Shown here: positions 1 to 7,058 of the stretch, piece by piece
Position numbering within the stretch: position 1 is the first letter of the stretch
Layout: each line of letters opens with the position of its first letter
Source: Lentilactobacillus hilgardii DSM 20176 = ATCC 8290
GTDB taxonomy: Bacteria; Bacillota; Bacilli; Lactobacillales; Lactobacillaceae
Assembly: GCF_000159315.1 (NCBI RefSeq)
Contig: NZ_GG669999.1
Span: 1 to 64,000 of the forward strand
Length of the DNA stretch: 64,000 nucleotides
Direction: 5' to 3'
The notes under the pieces: generated by a model
Database searches by the model: none
What the model was told of the DNA's origin: nothing
What the model saw: the letters and a program-made list of their open reading frames with translations, nothing else
Position numbers and translations under genes: made by a program

Positions 1-58
1 CTGGGAGAGCATCTGCCTTACAAGCAGGAGGTCACAGGTTCGATCCCTGTATCCTCCA
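1..58 (+). tRNA. tRNA-Val(TAC), 5' truncated by window edge
   Basis: The visible part runs from the D-loop to discriminator A58. The anticodon loop reads CTTACAA with TAC at 19-21, the T arm ACAGG/CCTGT is intact, and the 3' acceptor strand is ATCCTCC. CCA is not encoded, as in all tRNA genes here. Val is often the first tRNA after 5S rRNA in lactobacilli, so an rrn operon probably lies just upstream (inference). Confidence 0.93.
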
Positions 59-62
59 TGTT

Positions 63-135
63 GAGCCGTTAGCTCAGTTGGTAGAGCATCTGACTTTTAA
101 TCAGAGGGTCGGCAGTTCGAGACTGCCACGGCTCA
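63..135 (+). tRNA. tRNA-Lys(TTT)
   Basis: The acceptor GAGCCGT pairs with ACGGCTC, the discriminator is A, and the anticodon loop CTTTTAA gives TTT. It is 73 nt with all four arms intact and lies 4 nt after tRNA-Val, so it is surely co-transcribed. Confidence 0.96.
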
Positions 136-173
136 TTACAATTGAATATTATTTAGCGCATAATATATTGTAT

Positions 174-246
174 GCCGACTTAGCTCAGCTGGCAGAGCAC
201 CTGTCTTGTAAACAGGGGGTCGGAAGTTCGAATCTTCTAGTCGGCA
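174..246 (+). tRNA. tRNA-Thr(TGT)
   Basis: The acceptor GCCGACT pairs with AGTCGGC, the anticodon loop is CTTGTAA (TGT), and the gene is 73 nt with discriminator A. The 38-nt AT-rich spacer before it holds no obvious signal. Confidence 0.96.
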
Positions 247-250
247 TTTT

Positions 251-322
251 GCGGAAGTAGTTCAGTGGTAGAACATCACCTTGCCATGGTGGGGGTCGCG
301 GGTTCGAATCCCGTCTTCCGCT
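251..322 (+). tRNA. tRNA-Gly(GCC)
   Basis: The acceptor GCGGAAG pairs with CTTCCGC, the discriminator is T, and the anticodon is GCC in a TTGCCAT loop. It is 72 nt long. Confidence 0.96.
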
Positions 323-328
323 TGTTAT

Positions 329-414
329 GCCGGGGTGGCGGAATTGGCAGACGCACAGGACTTAAAATCCTGCGGTCAGTGATGACCGTACCGGTTCGAT
401 CCCGGTCCTCGGCA
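329..414 (+). tRNA. tRNA-Leu(TAA)
   Basis: This is an 86-nt class II tRNA with a long variable arm. The acceptor GCCGGGG pairs with CCTCGGC (one G-T), and the anticodon loop CTTAAAA gives TAA. Confidence 0.95.
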
Positions 415-420
415 TATTAT

Positions 421-494
421 GCACCCATAGCGCAACTGGATAGAGTGTCTGACTACGAATCAGAAGGTTGTAGGTTCGACTCCTACTGGGTGCA
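421..494 (+). tRNA. tRNA-Arg(ACG)
   Basis: The acceptor GCACCCA pairs with TGGGTGC. The anticodon is ACG, whose A34 is normally deaminated to inosine by TadA. It is 74 nt. Confidence 0.96.
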
Positions 495-503
495 TTGTTT
501 TAG

Positions 504-577
504 CGGGAAGTAGCTCAGCTTGGTAGAGCACCTGGTTTGGGACCAGGGGGTCGCAGGTTCGAATCCTGTCTTCCCGA
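504..577 (+). tRNA. tRNA-Pro(TGG)
   Basis: The acceptor CGGGAAG pairs with CTTCCCG, the anticodon is TGG, and the gene is 74 nt with discriminator A. Confidence 0.96.
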
Positions 578-609
578 TTGATAGGTTTGCTATCAAAAGT
601 ATCACACAT

Positions 610-683
610 CGCGGTGTAGCTCAGCTGGCTAGAGCGTCCGGTTCATACCCGGGAGGTCGAGGGTTCGATCCCCCCTGCCGCGA
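610..683 (+). tRNA. tRNA-Met(CAT), elongator
   Basis: The acceptor CGCGGTG pairs with TGCCGCG, and the CAT anticodon sits in a TTCATAC loop, as in the elongator Met tRNA of Gram-positives. The T stem GAGGG/CCCCC holds one A-C mismatch. A D arm with GCTC, unlike the initiator, argues for the elongator. Confidence 0.9.
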
Positions 684-704
684 TTTAGGGTCTTGGACCT
701 TCTT

Positions 705-778
705 GGACCTTTAGCTCAGTTGGTTAGAGCAGACGGCTCATAACCGTCCGGTCGTAGGTTCGAGTCCTACAAGGTCCA
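705..778 (+). tRNA. tRNA-Ile2(CAT), expected to carry lysidine
   Basis: The acceptor GGACCTT pairs with AAGGTCC, with CAT in a CTCATAA loop. The body closely resembles known bacterial tRNA-Ile2 species, in which TilS converts C34 to lysidine so that AUA is read. It is neither the fMet body nor the elongator body found elsewhere in this array. Assignment as Ile2 is by resemblance. A 10-bp tandem duplication (TCTTGGACCT twice, 691-710) covers its 5' end. Confidence 0.85.
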
Positions 779-816
779 TTTGACTCAATATTATATGTTT
801 TTTTATAGTTACTTAT

Positions 817-904
817 GGAGGATTACCCAAGTGGCTGAAGGGGGCGGTCTTGAAAACCGCTAGGTGGGTCAAACCACGCGAGAGTTCGAATCTCTCATCC
901 TCCT
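817..904 (+). tRNA. tRNA-Ser(TGA)
   Basis: This is an 88-nt class II tRNA. The acceptor GGAGGAT pairs with ATCCTCC, the anticodon loop CTTGAAA gives TGA, and there is a long variable arm. The discriminator is T rather than the G usual for serine tRNAs. Confidence 0.93.
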
Positions 905-913
905 TTTAATTAT

Positions 914-987
<74 letters not shown>

Positions 988-991
988 TTTT

Positions 992-1065
992 GGTTCGTTG
1001 GTCTAGTTGGTTAGGACGCCTGCCTGTCACGCAGGAGATCACGGGTTCGAGTCTCGTACGGACCG
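992..1065 (+). tRNA. tRNA-Asp(GTC), copy 1
   Basis: The acceptor GGTTCGT pairs with ACGGACC, the discriminator is G, and the anticodon is GTC. The T stem ACGGG/CTCGT has a G-T pair that the second copy replaces with A-T. Confidence 0.95.
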
Positions 1066-1070
1066 TTTTT

Positions 1071-1143
1071 GGCTCGGTAGCTCAGTCGGTAGAGCAATGG
1101 ATTGAAGCTCCATGTGTCGGCAGTTCGATTCTGTCCCGCGCCA
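1071..1143 (+). tRNA. tRNA-Phe(GAA) with acceptor-stem mismatch
   Basis: The anticodon loop is TTGAAGC (GAA). The acceptor GGCTCGG faces CCGCGCC, so the fourth pair is T-C instead of T-A; the other six pairs are Watson-Crick. The D, anticodon and T arms are intact. It may be functional with a weakened stem, or reflect a base error. Confidence 0.9.
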
Positions 1144-1161
1144 CTATGATTAATTGAATAT

Positions 1162-1232
1162 GCGGGTGTAGTTTAGTGGTAAAACCACAGCCTTCCAAGC
1201 TGTTGTCGCGAGTCCGATTCTCGTCACCCGCT
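1162..1232 (+). tRNA. tRNA-Gly(TCC)
   Basis: The acceptor GCGGGTG pairs with CACCCGC, the discriminator is T, the anticodon is TCC, and the gene is 71 nt with a short D loop. It is a second glycine isoacceptor beside GCC at 251. Confidence 0.95.
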
Positions 1233-1249
1233 TTTTCTTATGTTATAAT

Positions 1250-1323
<74 letters not shown>

Positions 1324-1327
1324 TATT

Positions 1328-1415
1328 GGAGAAATACTCAAGTGGCTGAAGAGGCGCCCCTGCTAAGGGTGTAGGTCGCGTAAGCGGCGCGAGAGTTCGA
1401 ATCTCTCTTTCTCCG
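1328..1415 (+). tRNA. tRNA-Ser(GCT)
   Basis: This is an 88-nt class II tRNA. The acceptor GGAGAAA pairs with TTTCTCC, the discriminator is G, the anticodon is GCT, and there is a long variable arm. Confidence 0.95.
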
Positions 1416-1421
1416 TTAAAT

Positions 1422-1493
1422 GACCCGTTGGTCAAGTGGGTAAGACACCGCCCTTTCACGGCGGTAACATGGGTTCAAATCCCGTACGGGTCA
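1422..1493 (+). tRNA. tRNA-Glu(TTC)
   Basis: The acceptor GACCCGT pairs with ACGGGTC, the discriminator is A, and the anticodon is TTC in a CTTTCAC loop. It is 72 nt. Its wobble U34 would be a substrate for the MnmA thiolase encoded at 56858. Confidence 0.94.
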
Positions 1494-1523
1494 TTCAATG
1501 CATAGTTTATTATTTTATATTAT

Positions 1524-1597
<74 letters not shown>

Positions 1598-1601
1598 TTT
1601 T

Positions 1602-1675
1602 GGTTCGTTGGTCTAGTTGGTTAGGACGCCTGCCTGTCACGCAGGAGATCACGAGTTCGAGTCTCGTACGGACCG
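1602..1675 (+). tRNA. tRNA-Asp(GTC), copy 2
   Basis: Identical to the copy at 992-1065 except for A at 1654, which gives a fully Watson-Crick T stem (ACGAG/CTCGT). Last gene of the cluster before the terminator. Confidence 0.95.
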
Positions 1676-1704
1676 TCACTTAAACGAATGTCTCCAAAGA
1701 TTTG

Positions 1705-1740
1705 AGAGTTAACAGTGTTAATACTGTTAACTCTTTTTTG
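1705..1740 (+). terminator. Rho-independent terminator of the tRNA operon
   Basis: A 12-bp perfect stem (AGAGTTAACAGT/ACTGTTAACTCT) with a 6-nt loop runs into six T residues. Confidence 0.93.
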
Positions 1741-1870
1741 TTTGTTAAAAAAATTGAATTATATCGACCGCTAAGGGGCAATCACTCGAGCAGCATTATC
1801 GGCCAGTTACTAATTGGTGATTTATCCCTTTCATATAACAGGCAGTTTTAAACAAACTAATCATGAAGTT

Positions 1871-1914
1871 TACAATTGTAGTTGCATATTTCGACTACTT
1901 CGTCTACAATCGTA
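1871..1914 (+). promoter_or_regulatory. copB promoter with two CopY-type cop boxes
   Basis: TACAATTGTA (1871-1880) matches the CopY operator TACANNTGTA exactly. TACAATCGTA (1905-1914) is one base off. Between and over them lies a promoter: TTGCAT (1882-1887), a 17-nt spacer, and TACAAT (1905-1910) embedded in the second box. A repressor bound to either box would block the -35 or -10. No other gene or clear signal was seen in 1741-1870. Confidence 0.75.
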
Positions 1915-2007
1915 GATGTAAGAAAAAGAAGTTGGGTTGAAAGGAAGCATAATAGGGCCAACTCATTAATATGATGAAGCGATAGTAAAATAAGAGGGGG
2001 AAATAGA

Positions 2008-4185
2008 ATGTCTAAACAAGAAAACAAGCATATGAAAAAAATGGTAATGAACTTGGATCAAGAAAATCATCAAGACAAGAACATGCAAATGGGTGAACAT
2101 CAAGACCATCAGTCAATGTCTCACATGAAAATGACTCATCATAATATGGAGATGAACCATGACGACATGGAACATATGGATCACGAGATGTCCGGCATGA
2201 ATATGGGGCATGGCATGAGTGGCCACCATATGAACATGGATATGGGAGATTTAAACCGACGTTTCTGGATATCCTTAATATTAACGATTCCGGTTATTTT
2301 GCTTTCTCCAATGGCGGGAATGGGTGGATTTGGATTTCATTTTTCATGGTCTCCGCTATTGTTAACGATCATTGGGTCTATCCTGTACTTTTATGGTGGT
2401 AAACCATTCTTTTCAGGCGCGAAAATGGAAATGAAGGGTAAACAACCGGGAATGATGTCATTGATTACTTTAGGTATAACGGTCGCTTACTTCTACAGTA
2501 TCTATTCAGTAGTTGCCAACAATGTTTTTCACGTGACACCAACCGTTGATGAATTTTTCTGGGAGTTATCAACGCTAATTGATATTATGCTTTTAGGGCA
2601 TATTATTGAAATGAAGTCGATTGTTAGTGCCGGTTCTGCAGTTGACGCATTGTCCAAGCTATTACCATCGACTGCCAAGGTTGTCAGAAATGGACAAGTG
2701 GTTAACGTTAATGTTGCTGACTTGAAAATTAACGATGTTGTTCAGGTGCAGGCCGGTGAGAAAATTCCTGCTGATGGCGCAATCGTAAAGGGAACAACGA
2801 CAGTTAATGAATCATTAGTAACCGGAGAATCGAAACTGGTTTCAAAGTCAATTAATGATGATGTCATTGGTGGCTCCATTAATAATGATGGCACTTTTGA
2901 GTTTAAAGTTGATAAAGCACAAAATGACAGCTTCTTGAATAAAGTCATGCAGCTTGTGATGAACGCATCAAATAAAAAGTCACACGCTCAAACAATTGCT
3001 AACAAAGTTGCCGGATATTTATTTTATGCAGCATTAACAGTTGCAATTATAGCTTTTATTTCCTGGATGTTTGTGAGCGGTGCAACCATTGCGTTACCAA
3101 TTGCAGTGACCGTATTAATCATTGCTTGTCCCCACGCACTTGGGGTGGCTATTCCCCTGGTAGTGTCCCGGTCAACAGCTTTAGCCGCTCAAAAGGGGCT
3201 GTTAATTCGTGATTCCTCGGCTTTGGAGCAGTCCAACAAGGTTCAATACGTTTTAATGGATAAAACCGGTACTTTAACGGAAGGAAATTTTAAACTTAAC
3301 TTTTATCAGACGTTTAATTCCCATTATTCTAAAGATCAAATTTTAGCATTAGCCGGAGCACTTGAAAAAACATCCAGTCATCCATTAGCTAAGGGCGTTA
3401 TGGATGAGGTTGCAGAAAAGAAACTGCAGCTTGATGAAGCGGAAGATGTTCAGCAAATTCCCGGGTTTGGTCTTACCGGAATAGTTAATGGAAAAAAGTA
3501 TCAGTTGGTTTCGAGTAATTATTTTGAAAAAGAGTCAGTTGAGTATAATCAGGAAACTGTTAATAAACTGTTAGCCGATAAAAATAATTCCATCAGTTTT
3601 CTAATTGAAAACAATCAGGTTATCGGTGTGATTGGCGAAGGCGATGAAATTAAAGCCGGTTCAAAACCAATGATTGATTATCTTAAACGGCACCATATTC
3701 AACCGGTCATGCTAACAGGGGATAATGAAGCAATTGCTGCCAGCGTTGCTTCGTCACTTGGAATTGATGATTATCGCGCAAAATTGTTACCGGAAGATAA
3801 GCAAAAAATAGTGGCAGAGTATCAAAAAAAGGGGACAACCATGTTTATTGGCGACGGTGTTAACGATGCACCCAGCCTAAGTGGTGCAGATGTTGGTGTT
3901 GCCATTGGAGCTGGTACCGATGTTGCAATTGATTCGGCTGATATCGTTTTAGTTAGAAGTGATCCAAAGGATGTCGTTGATCTCTTCAAACTTGCCAAAC
4001 GAACAGCGGATAAAATGAAACAGAATCTTTGGTGGGGTGCCGGATACAACATTATTGCATTACCATTGGCAGCTGGCGTCCTCGCATTTGCGGGTATTTT
4101 GTTAAGCCCGATGGTTGGTGCTATATTGATGTCGTTGAGTACCGTGGTTGTCTCGGTAAATGCCTTGACACTTCGCATTGGATAG
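2008..4185 (+). CDS. copB: CopB-type copper-exporting P1B-type ATPase
   Basis: This 725-aa membrane pump uses ATP to export copper or silver. The first ~85 residues form a His/Met-rich soluble metal-binding tail instead of a CxxC domain. The CPH motif at 374-376 marks the P1B-3 (CopB) class. Also present are TGES, the phosphorylation loop DKTGTLT at 418, the SHP motif, and the hinge MLTGDNEA...GDGVNDAP. Membrane segments flank CPH and a pair lies at the C-terminus. The start has GAGGGGG 8-9 nt upstream. Length is close to Enterococcus hirae CopB (about 745 aa). It appears monocistronic between its own operator-promoter and a terminator, with no copY, copA or copZ beside it. Copper rather than zinc or cadmium specificity is inferred from CPH and the cop boxes. 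Confidence 0.93.
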   Translation: MSKQENKHMKKMVMNLDQENHQDKNMQMGEHQDHQSMSHMKMTHHNMEMNHDDMEHMDHEMSGMNMGHGMSGHHMNMDMGDLNRRFWISLILTIPVILLSPMAGMGGFGFHFSWSPLLLTIIGSILYFYGGKPFFSGAKMEMKGKQPGMMSLITLGITVAYFYSIYSVVANNVFHVTPTVDEFFWELSTLIDIMLLGHIIEMKSIVSAGSAVDALSKLLPSTAKVVRNGQVVNVNVADLKINDVVQVQAGEKIPADGAIVKGTTTVNESLVTGESKLVSKSINDDVIGGSINNDGTFEFKVDKAQNDSFLNKVMQLVMNASNKKSHAQTIANKVAGYLFYAALTVAIIAFISWMFVSGATIALPIAVTVLIIACPHALGVAIPLVVSRSTALAAQKGLLIRDSSALEQSNKVQYVLMDKTGTLTEGNFKLNFYQTFNSHYSKDQILALAGALEKTSSHPLAKGVMDEVAEKKLQLDEAEDVQQIPGFGLTGIVNGKKYQLVSSNYFEKESVEYNQETVNKLLADKNNSISFLIENNQVIGVIGEGDEIKAGSKPMIDYLKRHHIQPVMLTGDNEAIAASVASSLGIDDYRAKLLPEDKQKIVAEYQKKGTTMFIGDGVNDAPSLSGADVGVAIGAGTDVAIDSADIVLVRSDPKDVVDLFKLAKRTADKMKQNLWWGAGYNIIALPLAAGVLAFAGILLSPMVGAILMSLSTVVVSVNALTLRIG

Positions 4186-4195
4186 GTTGTTAATT

Positions 4196-4252
4196 AAAAA
4201 GCACCAAATTATCTGAAAGAAATTAACCTTTCAAAATAATCTGGTGCTTTTT
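4196..4252 (+). terminator. Bidirectional terminator between convergent genes
   Basis: AAAAAGCACCA pairs with TGGTGCTTTTT with further pairing inside (ATTAT, GAAAG/CTTTC). A-rich and T-rich flanks let it serve both copB and the opposing gene at 4271. Confidence 0.85.
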
Positions 4253-4270
4253 CGTAGTTAATATATAGTG

Positions 4271-4774
4271 CTAATGAATTTCCTTTTTTTCAACGGGGGT
4301 ATAATAAGCCTCATGTGAATAAAAGCTGGGAGAATCTCGGTATTCTTTTGGAATAAATTCATGAGTACTGTTTTTCCAAAGCTCGAAGTCACGATAAGAC
4401 TGCCAGGTTCCTAGAATGACACGTTGGCTAATATCCTTATGATAGTTCAAGGAATAAATTGAATGCATGCCCTGTGGAAGTCCATTGCTGATTAAACGAT
4501 TAATTCTGGCATCAAAGACTTTTTGCTGATCGAAGTTTAGATCCAACGCGGAAAAACTAATGAAACTGTTCCAATTGTCTGTGCCACCGTGACCTAAAAC
4601 ATCGTAAAGAACTGGTGAATGAAAAATTGAATTTTCTCCTGAATAATCCAGCATCATTTGTTTACCGGTTTGATTCAAAGCTTTGTAAGTAACAAGTTCA
4701 CGATCCGGATGTTCTTCTTTAATCTGTTTCATTATCCTATTATCACCAAAGGTAATTGCAATCTGCTTTTTCAC
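4271..4774 (-). CDS. TRAP/HmoB-like protein with ABM-type domain
   Basis: This 167-aa protein has an N-terminal half followed by an ABM (antibiotic biosynthesis monooxygenase-like) ferredoxin fold. The signature near residues 115-130 (ILGTWQSYRDFELWKNS) matches the ABM helix of Bacillus HmoB and staphylococcal TRAP, which have the same length and layout. HmoB degrades heme, so heme oxygenase or heme-binding activity is possible but not shown. I place the start at GTG 4774 because AGGAGGTGG lies 6 nt upstream; an ATG 54 nt earlier has no ribosome site. It is convergent with copB and divergent from the next gene. Family membership rests on pattern memory. Confidence 0.65.
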   Translation of the reverse strand: MKKQIAITFGDNRIMKQIKEEHPDRELVTYKALNQTGKQMMLDYSGENSIFHSPVLYDVLGHGGTDNWNSFISFSALDLNFDQQKVFDARINRLISNGLPQGMHSIYSLNYHKDISQRVILGTWQSYRDFELWKNSTHEFIPKEYRDSPSFYSHEAYYTPVEKKEIH

Positions 4775-4886
4775 AATACCCACCTCCTGTTTCAAATTCA
4801 TTATACTTTTTTTGAGATGCTTATCCAAACATTTACTTTTAACCGATGCTAACCTATACTGAATTCAAAAAGTGGGAGGTATTTTC

Positions 4887-5627
4887 TTGAAATTAACAGT
4901 CTTGGGATTCTTAGGTGGCTATCCAGCCAATGGTAATGGGACTAGCAGTTATTTGCTGGAATCTGGTAATTTTCATTTCTTAATTGATTGTGGTAGCGCA
5001 GCACTTTTAAGCCTTGAAGAAATCCTTGATCCATTAAAACTGGATGCTTTGATTCTAACGCATTATCATCATGATCATACAGCTGATGTTGGTGTTTTAC
5101 AGTATTACTGGCAGCTCCATGAAAAACGATATGATCAAAAGTGCTTACCAATCTATGGTCACACATTAGATAAAATTAATTTTGATGGTTTAAGTTGGCC
5201 TGACTCAACTAAAGGAGTCGCTTATGACCCGGAAAAACAACTTAATGTTGGTCCGTTTTCCATTACATTTTTCAAAATGCACCATCCGGTTCCGGCTTTT
5301 GGCTTAAGAATAACAGAGAAAGCAACCGGTAAAGTCTTGGTTTTTACAGCTGATACAGCCTATTTTCCGGAAATAGCATATTTTGCGAGAAATGCTGATT
5401 TATTAATGACCGATACCAATTTCTACGCTGATAAAACCGGAACAAAATGGCATATGACATCTACTGAGTCTGGTCAGCTTGCAAAGGATGCCGAAGCTAA
5501 ACGCCTTTTGTTAACTCATTTACCGGCATATGGGGATCCAAACCAATTAAAGCAGGAAGCTGAAACTACAGCCGGAAGTGACATTCCAATCGATGTTGCC
5601 AGTCGGCACTTAACGATTCAGATATAA
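4887..5627 (+). CDS. MBL-fold metallohydrolase, YhfI-like
   Basis: This 246-aa cytoplasmic metallo-beta-lactamase-fold enzyme has the zinc motif THYHHDHTAD at residues 58-67 and later metal ligands in FTADTAY and LLLTHLPAY. The fold and length match B. subtilis YhfI and RNase Z-like hydrolases; the substrate is unknown. Start is TTG 4887, with GGGAGG 7 nt before it, giving MKLTVLGFLGGYPANGNGTS, the usual N-terminus of the family. A GTG at 4872 overlaps the ribosome site and is less likely. Single gene, divergent from the TRAP-like gene. Confidence 0.85.
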   Translation: MKLTVLGFLGGYPANGNGTSSYLLESGNFHFLIDCGSAALLSLEEILDPLKLDALILTHYHHDHTADVGVLQYYWQLHEKRYDQKCLPIYGHTLDKINFDGLSWPDSTKGVAYDPEKQLNVGPFSITFFKMHHPVPAFGLRITEKATGKVLVFTADTAYFPEIAYFARNADLLMTDTNFYADKTGTKWHMTSTESGQLAKDAEAKRLLLTHLPAYGDPNQLKQEAETTAGSDIPIDVASRHLTIQI

Positions 5628-5745
5628 AAATTTAATTTGTGATGAAAATTTAGTGTTTGTTAGACTATTCTGTGAAACTTATGATTTTTATAACTTTATC
5701 CTTTATAATCAAGATATAGAAAAGATTATTAGGAGATGAGTTATA

Positions 5746-6144
5746 ATGACAGTAAAATTTTTAATGACACCAAGCTGTACATCTTGTCGTAAAGCAAAGA
5801 AATGGTTGACTGAAAATAATGTGGAATTTAAAGAAAGAAATATCTTTGCGAACCCACTCACTAAAAACGAATTAAAACAGATTTTAATGCTTTCCGAAAC
5901 TGGTACTGAAGGGTTGATTTCAACCCGGTCTTACGTTTATGATCAATTTAAGGATAAAATCAATGCACTGACGATTGGTGAATTGCTAGAGCTTCTTGAA
6001 ACACATCCGGAAATGATTCGACGGCCAATTATGATTGATGAGAAACGTCTTCAAATTGGCTTTAATGATGATGAAATTCGACGGTTCTTGCCGCGCGACA
6101 TTCGTAAAAGTGATCTTGAGCGAATGATTAAAAATGCCCAGTAA
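5746..6144 (+). CDS. spx: Thiol-stress transcriptional regulator Spx
   Basis: This 132-aa ArsC-like protein binds the RNA polymerase alpha C-terminal domain and switches on thiol-stress genes. The redox CxxC switch is at C11-C14 (PSCTSCRKAKKWL), and the RRPIMID segment near 90 is typical. AGGAGATGAG lies just upstream of ATG. A TATAAT at 5704-5709 is a likely -10. In Bacilli, Spx is degraded by ClpXP with the YjbH adaptor, whose homologue lies at 17923. The spx-mecA adjacency is conserved. Confidence 0.95.
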   Translation: MTVKFLMTPSCTSCRKAKKWLTENNVEFKERNIFANPLTKNELKQILMLSETGTEGLISTRSYVYDQFKDKINALTIGELLELLETHPEMIRRPIMIDEKRLQIGFNDDEIRRFLPRDIRKSDLERMIKNAQ

Positions 6145-6195
6145 GTAAAAGGAATGATTTACTTGTCACTCACCATTTTTAGCCGTATCATTTAC

Positions 6196-6226
6196 TTGGA
6201 CAATAATTGTGTTACAATGATATAAT
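6196..6226 (+). promoter_or_regulatory. Likely mecA promoter
   Basis: TATAAT (6221-6226) is preceded by TTGGAC (6196-6201, 19-nt spacing) or TGGACA (6197-6202, 18-nt spacing). The -10 is perfect and the -35 moderate. It lies 35 nt upstream of mecA. Confidence 0.6.
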
Positions 6227-6260
6227 AATTACCCTCAGAGATTGAAAGGGGTGGCTAACT

Positions 6261-6929
6261 ATGGAAATGGAACGGATCAACGAGAATACAATTCGAGTTT
6301 TGATCGGAAATGATGACCTTGATAAACGTGGGATTACCGTTTTAGATTTACTCGGAAATCATAAACAAATTGAAAGTTTCTTTTATAGCATTCTCGAGGA
6401 AGTCGACAAGGATCATCAATTTCAAAATAATGATGCCGTCACTTTCCAAGTTCTTCCAAATCAGAATGGTCTTGAACTCTTTATTAGTAAGGATGTTGAC
6501 ATGTCTGATGAAGATGAACCGCTGCTTGGTTCCAGCGATGGGCACGAAAAGCACGACCAAGTTTCAAAATATATTGATGAACATGGCGTGGACAACAAGC
6601 CTCAGAGTGACAAGAAGACCAATGATGAATTTGGCCATCAAAAGAGAACTGTTATTCTTGAATTTGATGATTTGAATGATTTTATTGAACTTTCAAAGGC
6701 ATTGCGTTTGGAAAATGGGACTTCGGATTTGTATTTATATGAAGGTAAGTACTTTCTAAAGCTTCAGTTGTTCAGTAATGATCCTGTTGATATGATTGTC
6801 AGTGACGAGGTTGCAATTGCCAATGAGTATGGCAAGAAAACGACGGTTACTGAGGACGTTTTAAATGAATATGGTCAACAAATTATGGAAAATAGTGCGC
6901 TTGAACTAAGCAGATACTACTTTAAATAA
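6261..6929 (+). CDS. mecA: ClpC adaptor protein MecA
   Basis: This 222-aa adaptor delivers substrates to the ClpCP protease. The N-terminal substrate-binding domain (about 1-85, MEMERINENTIRVLIGNDDL) is joined by an acidic polar linker (about 86-130) to a C-terminal ClpC-binding domain (VILEFDDLNDFIELSKAL). AAAGGGGTGG precedes ATG. It is followed by a strong terminator, so spx-mecA form a compact unit. Confidence 0.94.
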   Translation: MEMERINENTIRVLIGNDDLDKRGITVLDLLGNHKQIESFFYSILEEVDKDHQFQNNDAVTFQVLPNQNGLELFISKDVDMSDEDEPLLGSSDGHEKHDQVSKYIDEHGVDNKPQSDKKTNDEFGHQKRTVILEFDDLNDFIELSKALRLENGTSDLYLYEGKYFLKLQLFSNDPVDMIVSDEVAIANEYGKKTTVTEDVLNEYGQQIMENSALELSRYYFK

Positions 6930-6954
6930 TATTGAACGATAATGAGTTTTAACC

Positions 6955-7010
6955 AAAAGCTGTCACCCACAAATGTCATTTAACACTTGTGGGTGACAGC
7001 TTTTGTTATT
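6955..7010 (+). terminator. Terminator after mecA, bidirectional
   Basis: AAAAGCTGTCACCCACAA pairs with TTGTGGGTGACAGCTTTT (18 bp), one of the strongest hairpins in the window. It also serves the opposing glycosyltransferase operon ending at 7059. Confidence 0.93.
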
Positions 7011-7058
7011 TTAGAAACGATTCATACATCAATACGAGATCTTTACTTCAGTAAATTT

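Noticed and set aside
1773-1831. Imperfect inverted repeat AAGGGG...ATCAC / GTGAT...CCCTT
   Set aside because: The arms are interrupted and the loop is over 30 nt. There is no T run or known operator match, so chance is likely.
3822-4178. 118-codon antisense frame inside copB
   Set aside because: It is a shadow of the strongly conserved ATPase hinge region, with no ribosome site.
6370-6675. 101-codon frame inside mecA
   Set aside because: Out-of-frame shadow of mecA, with no family resemblance.
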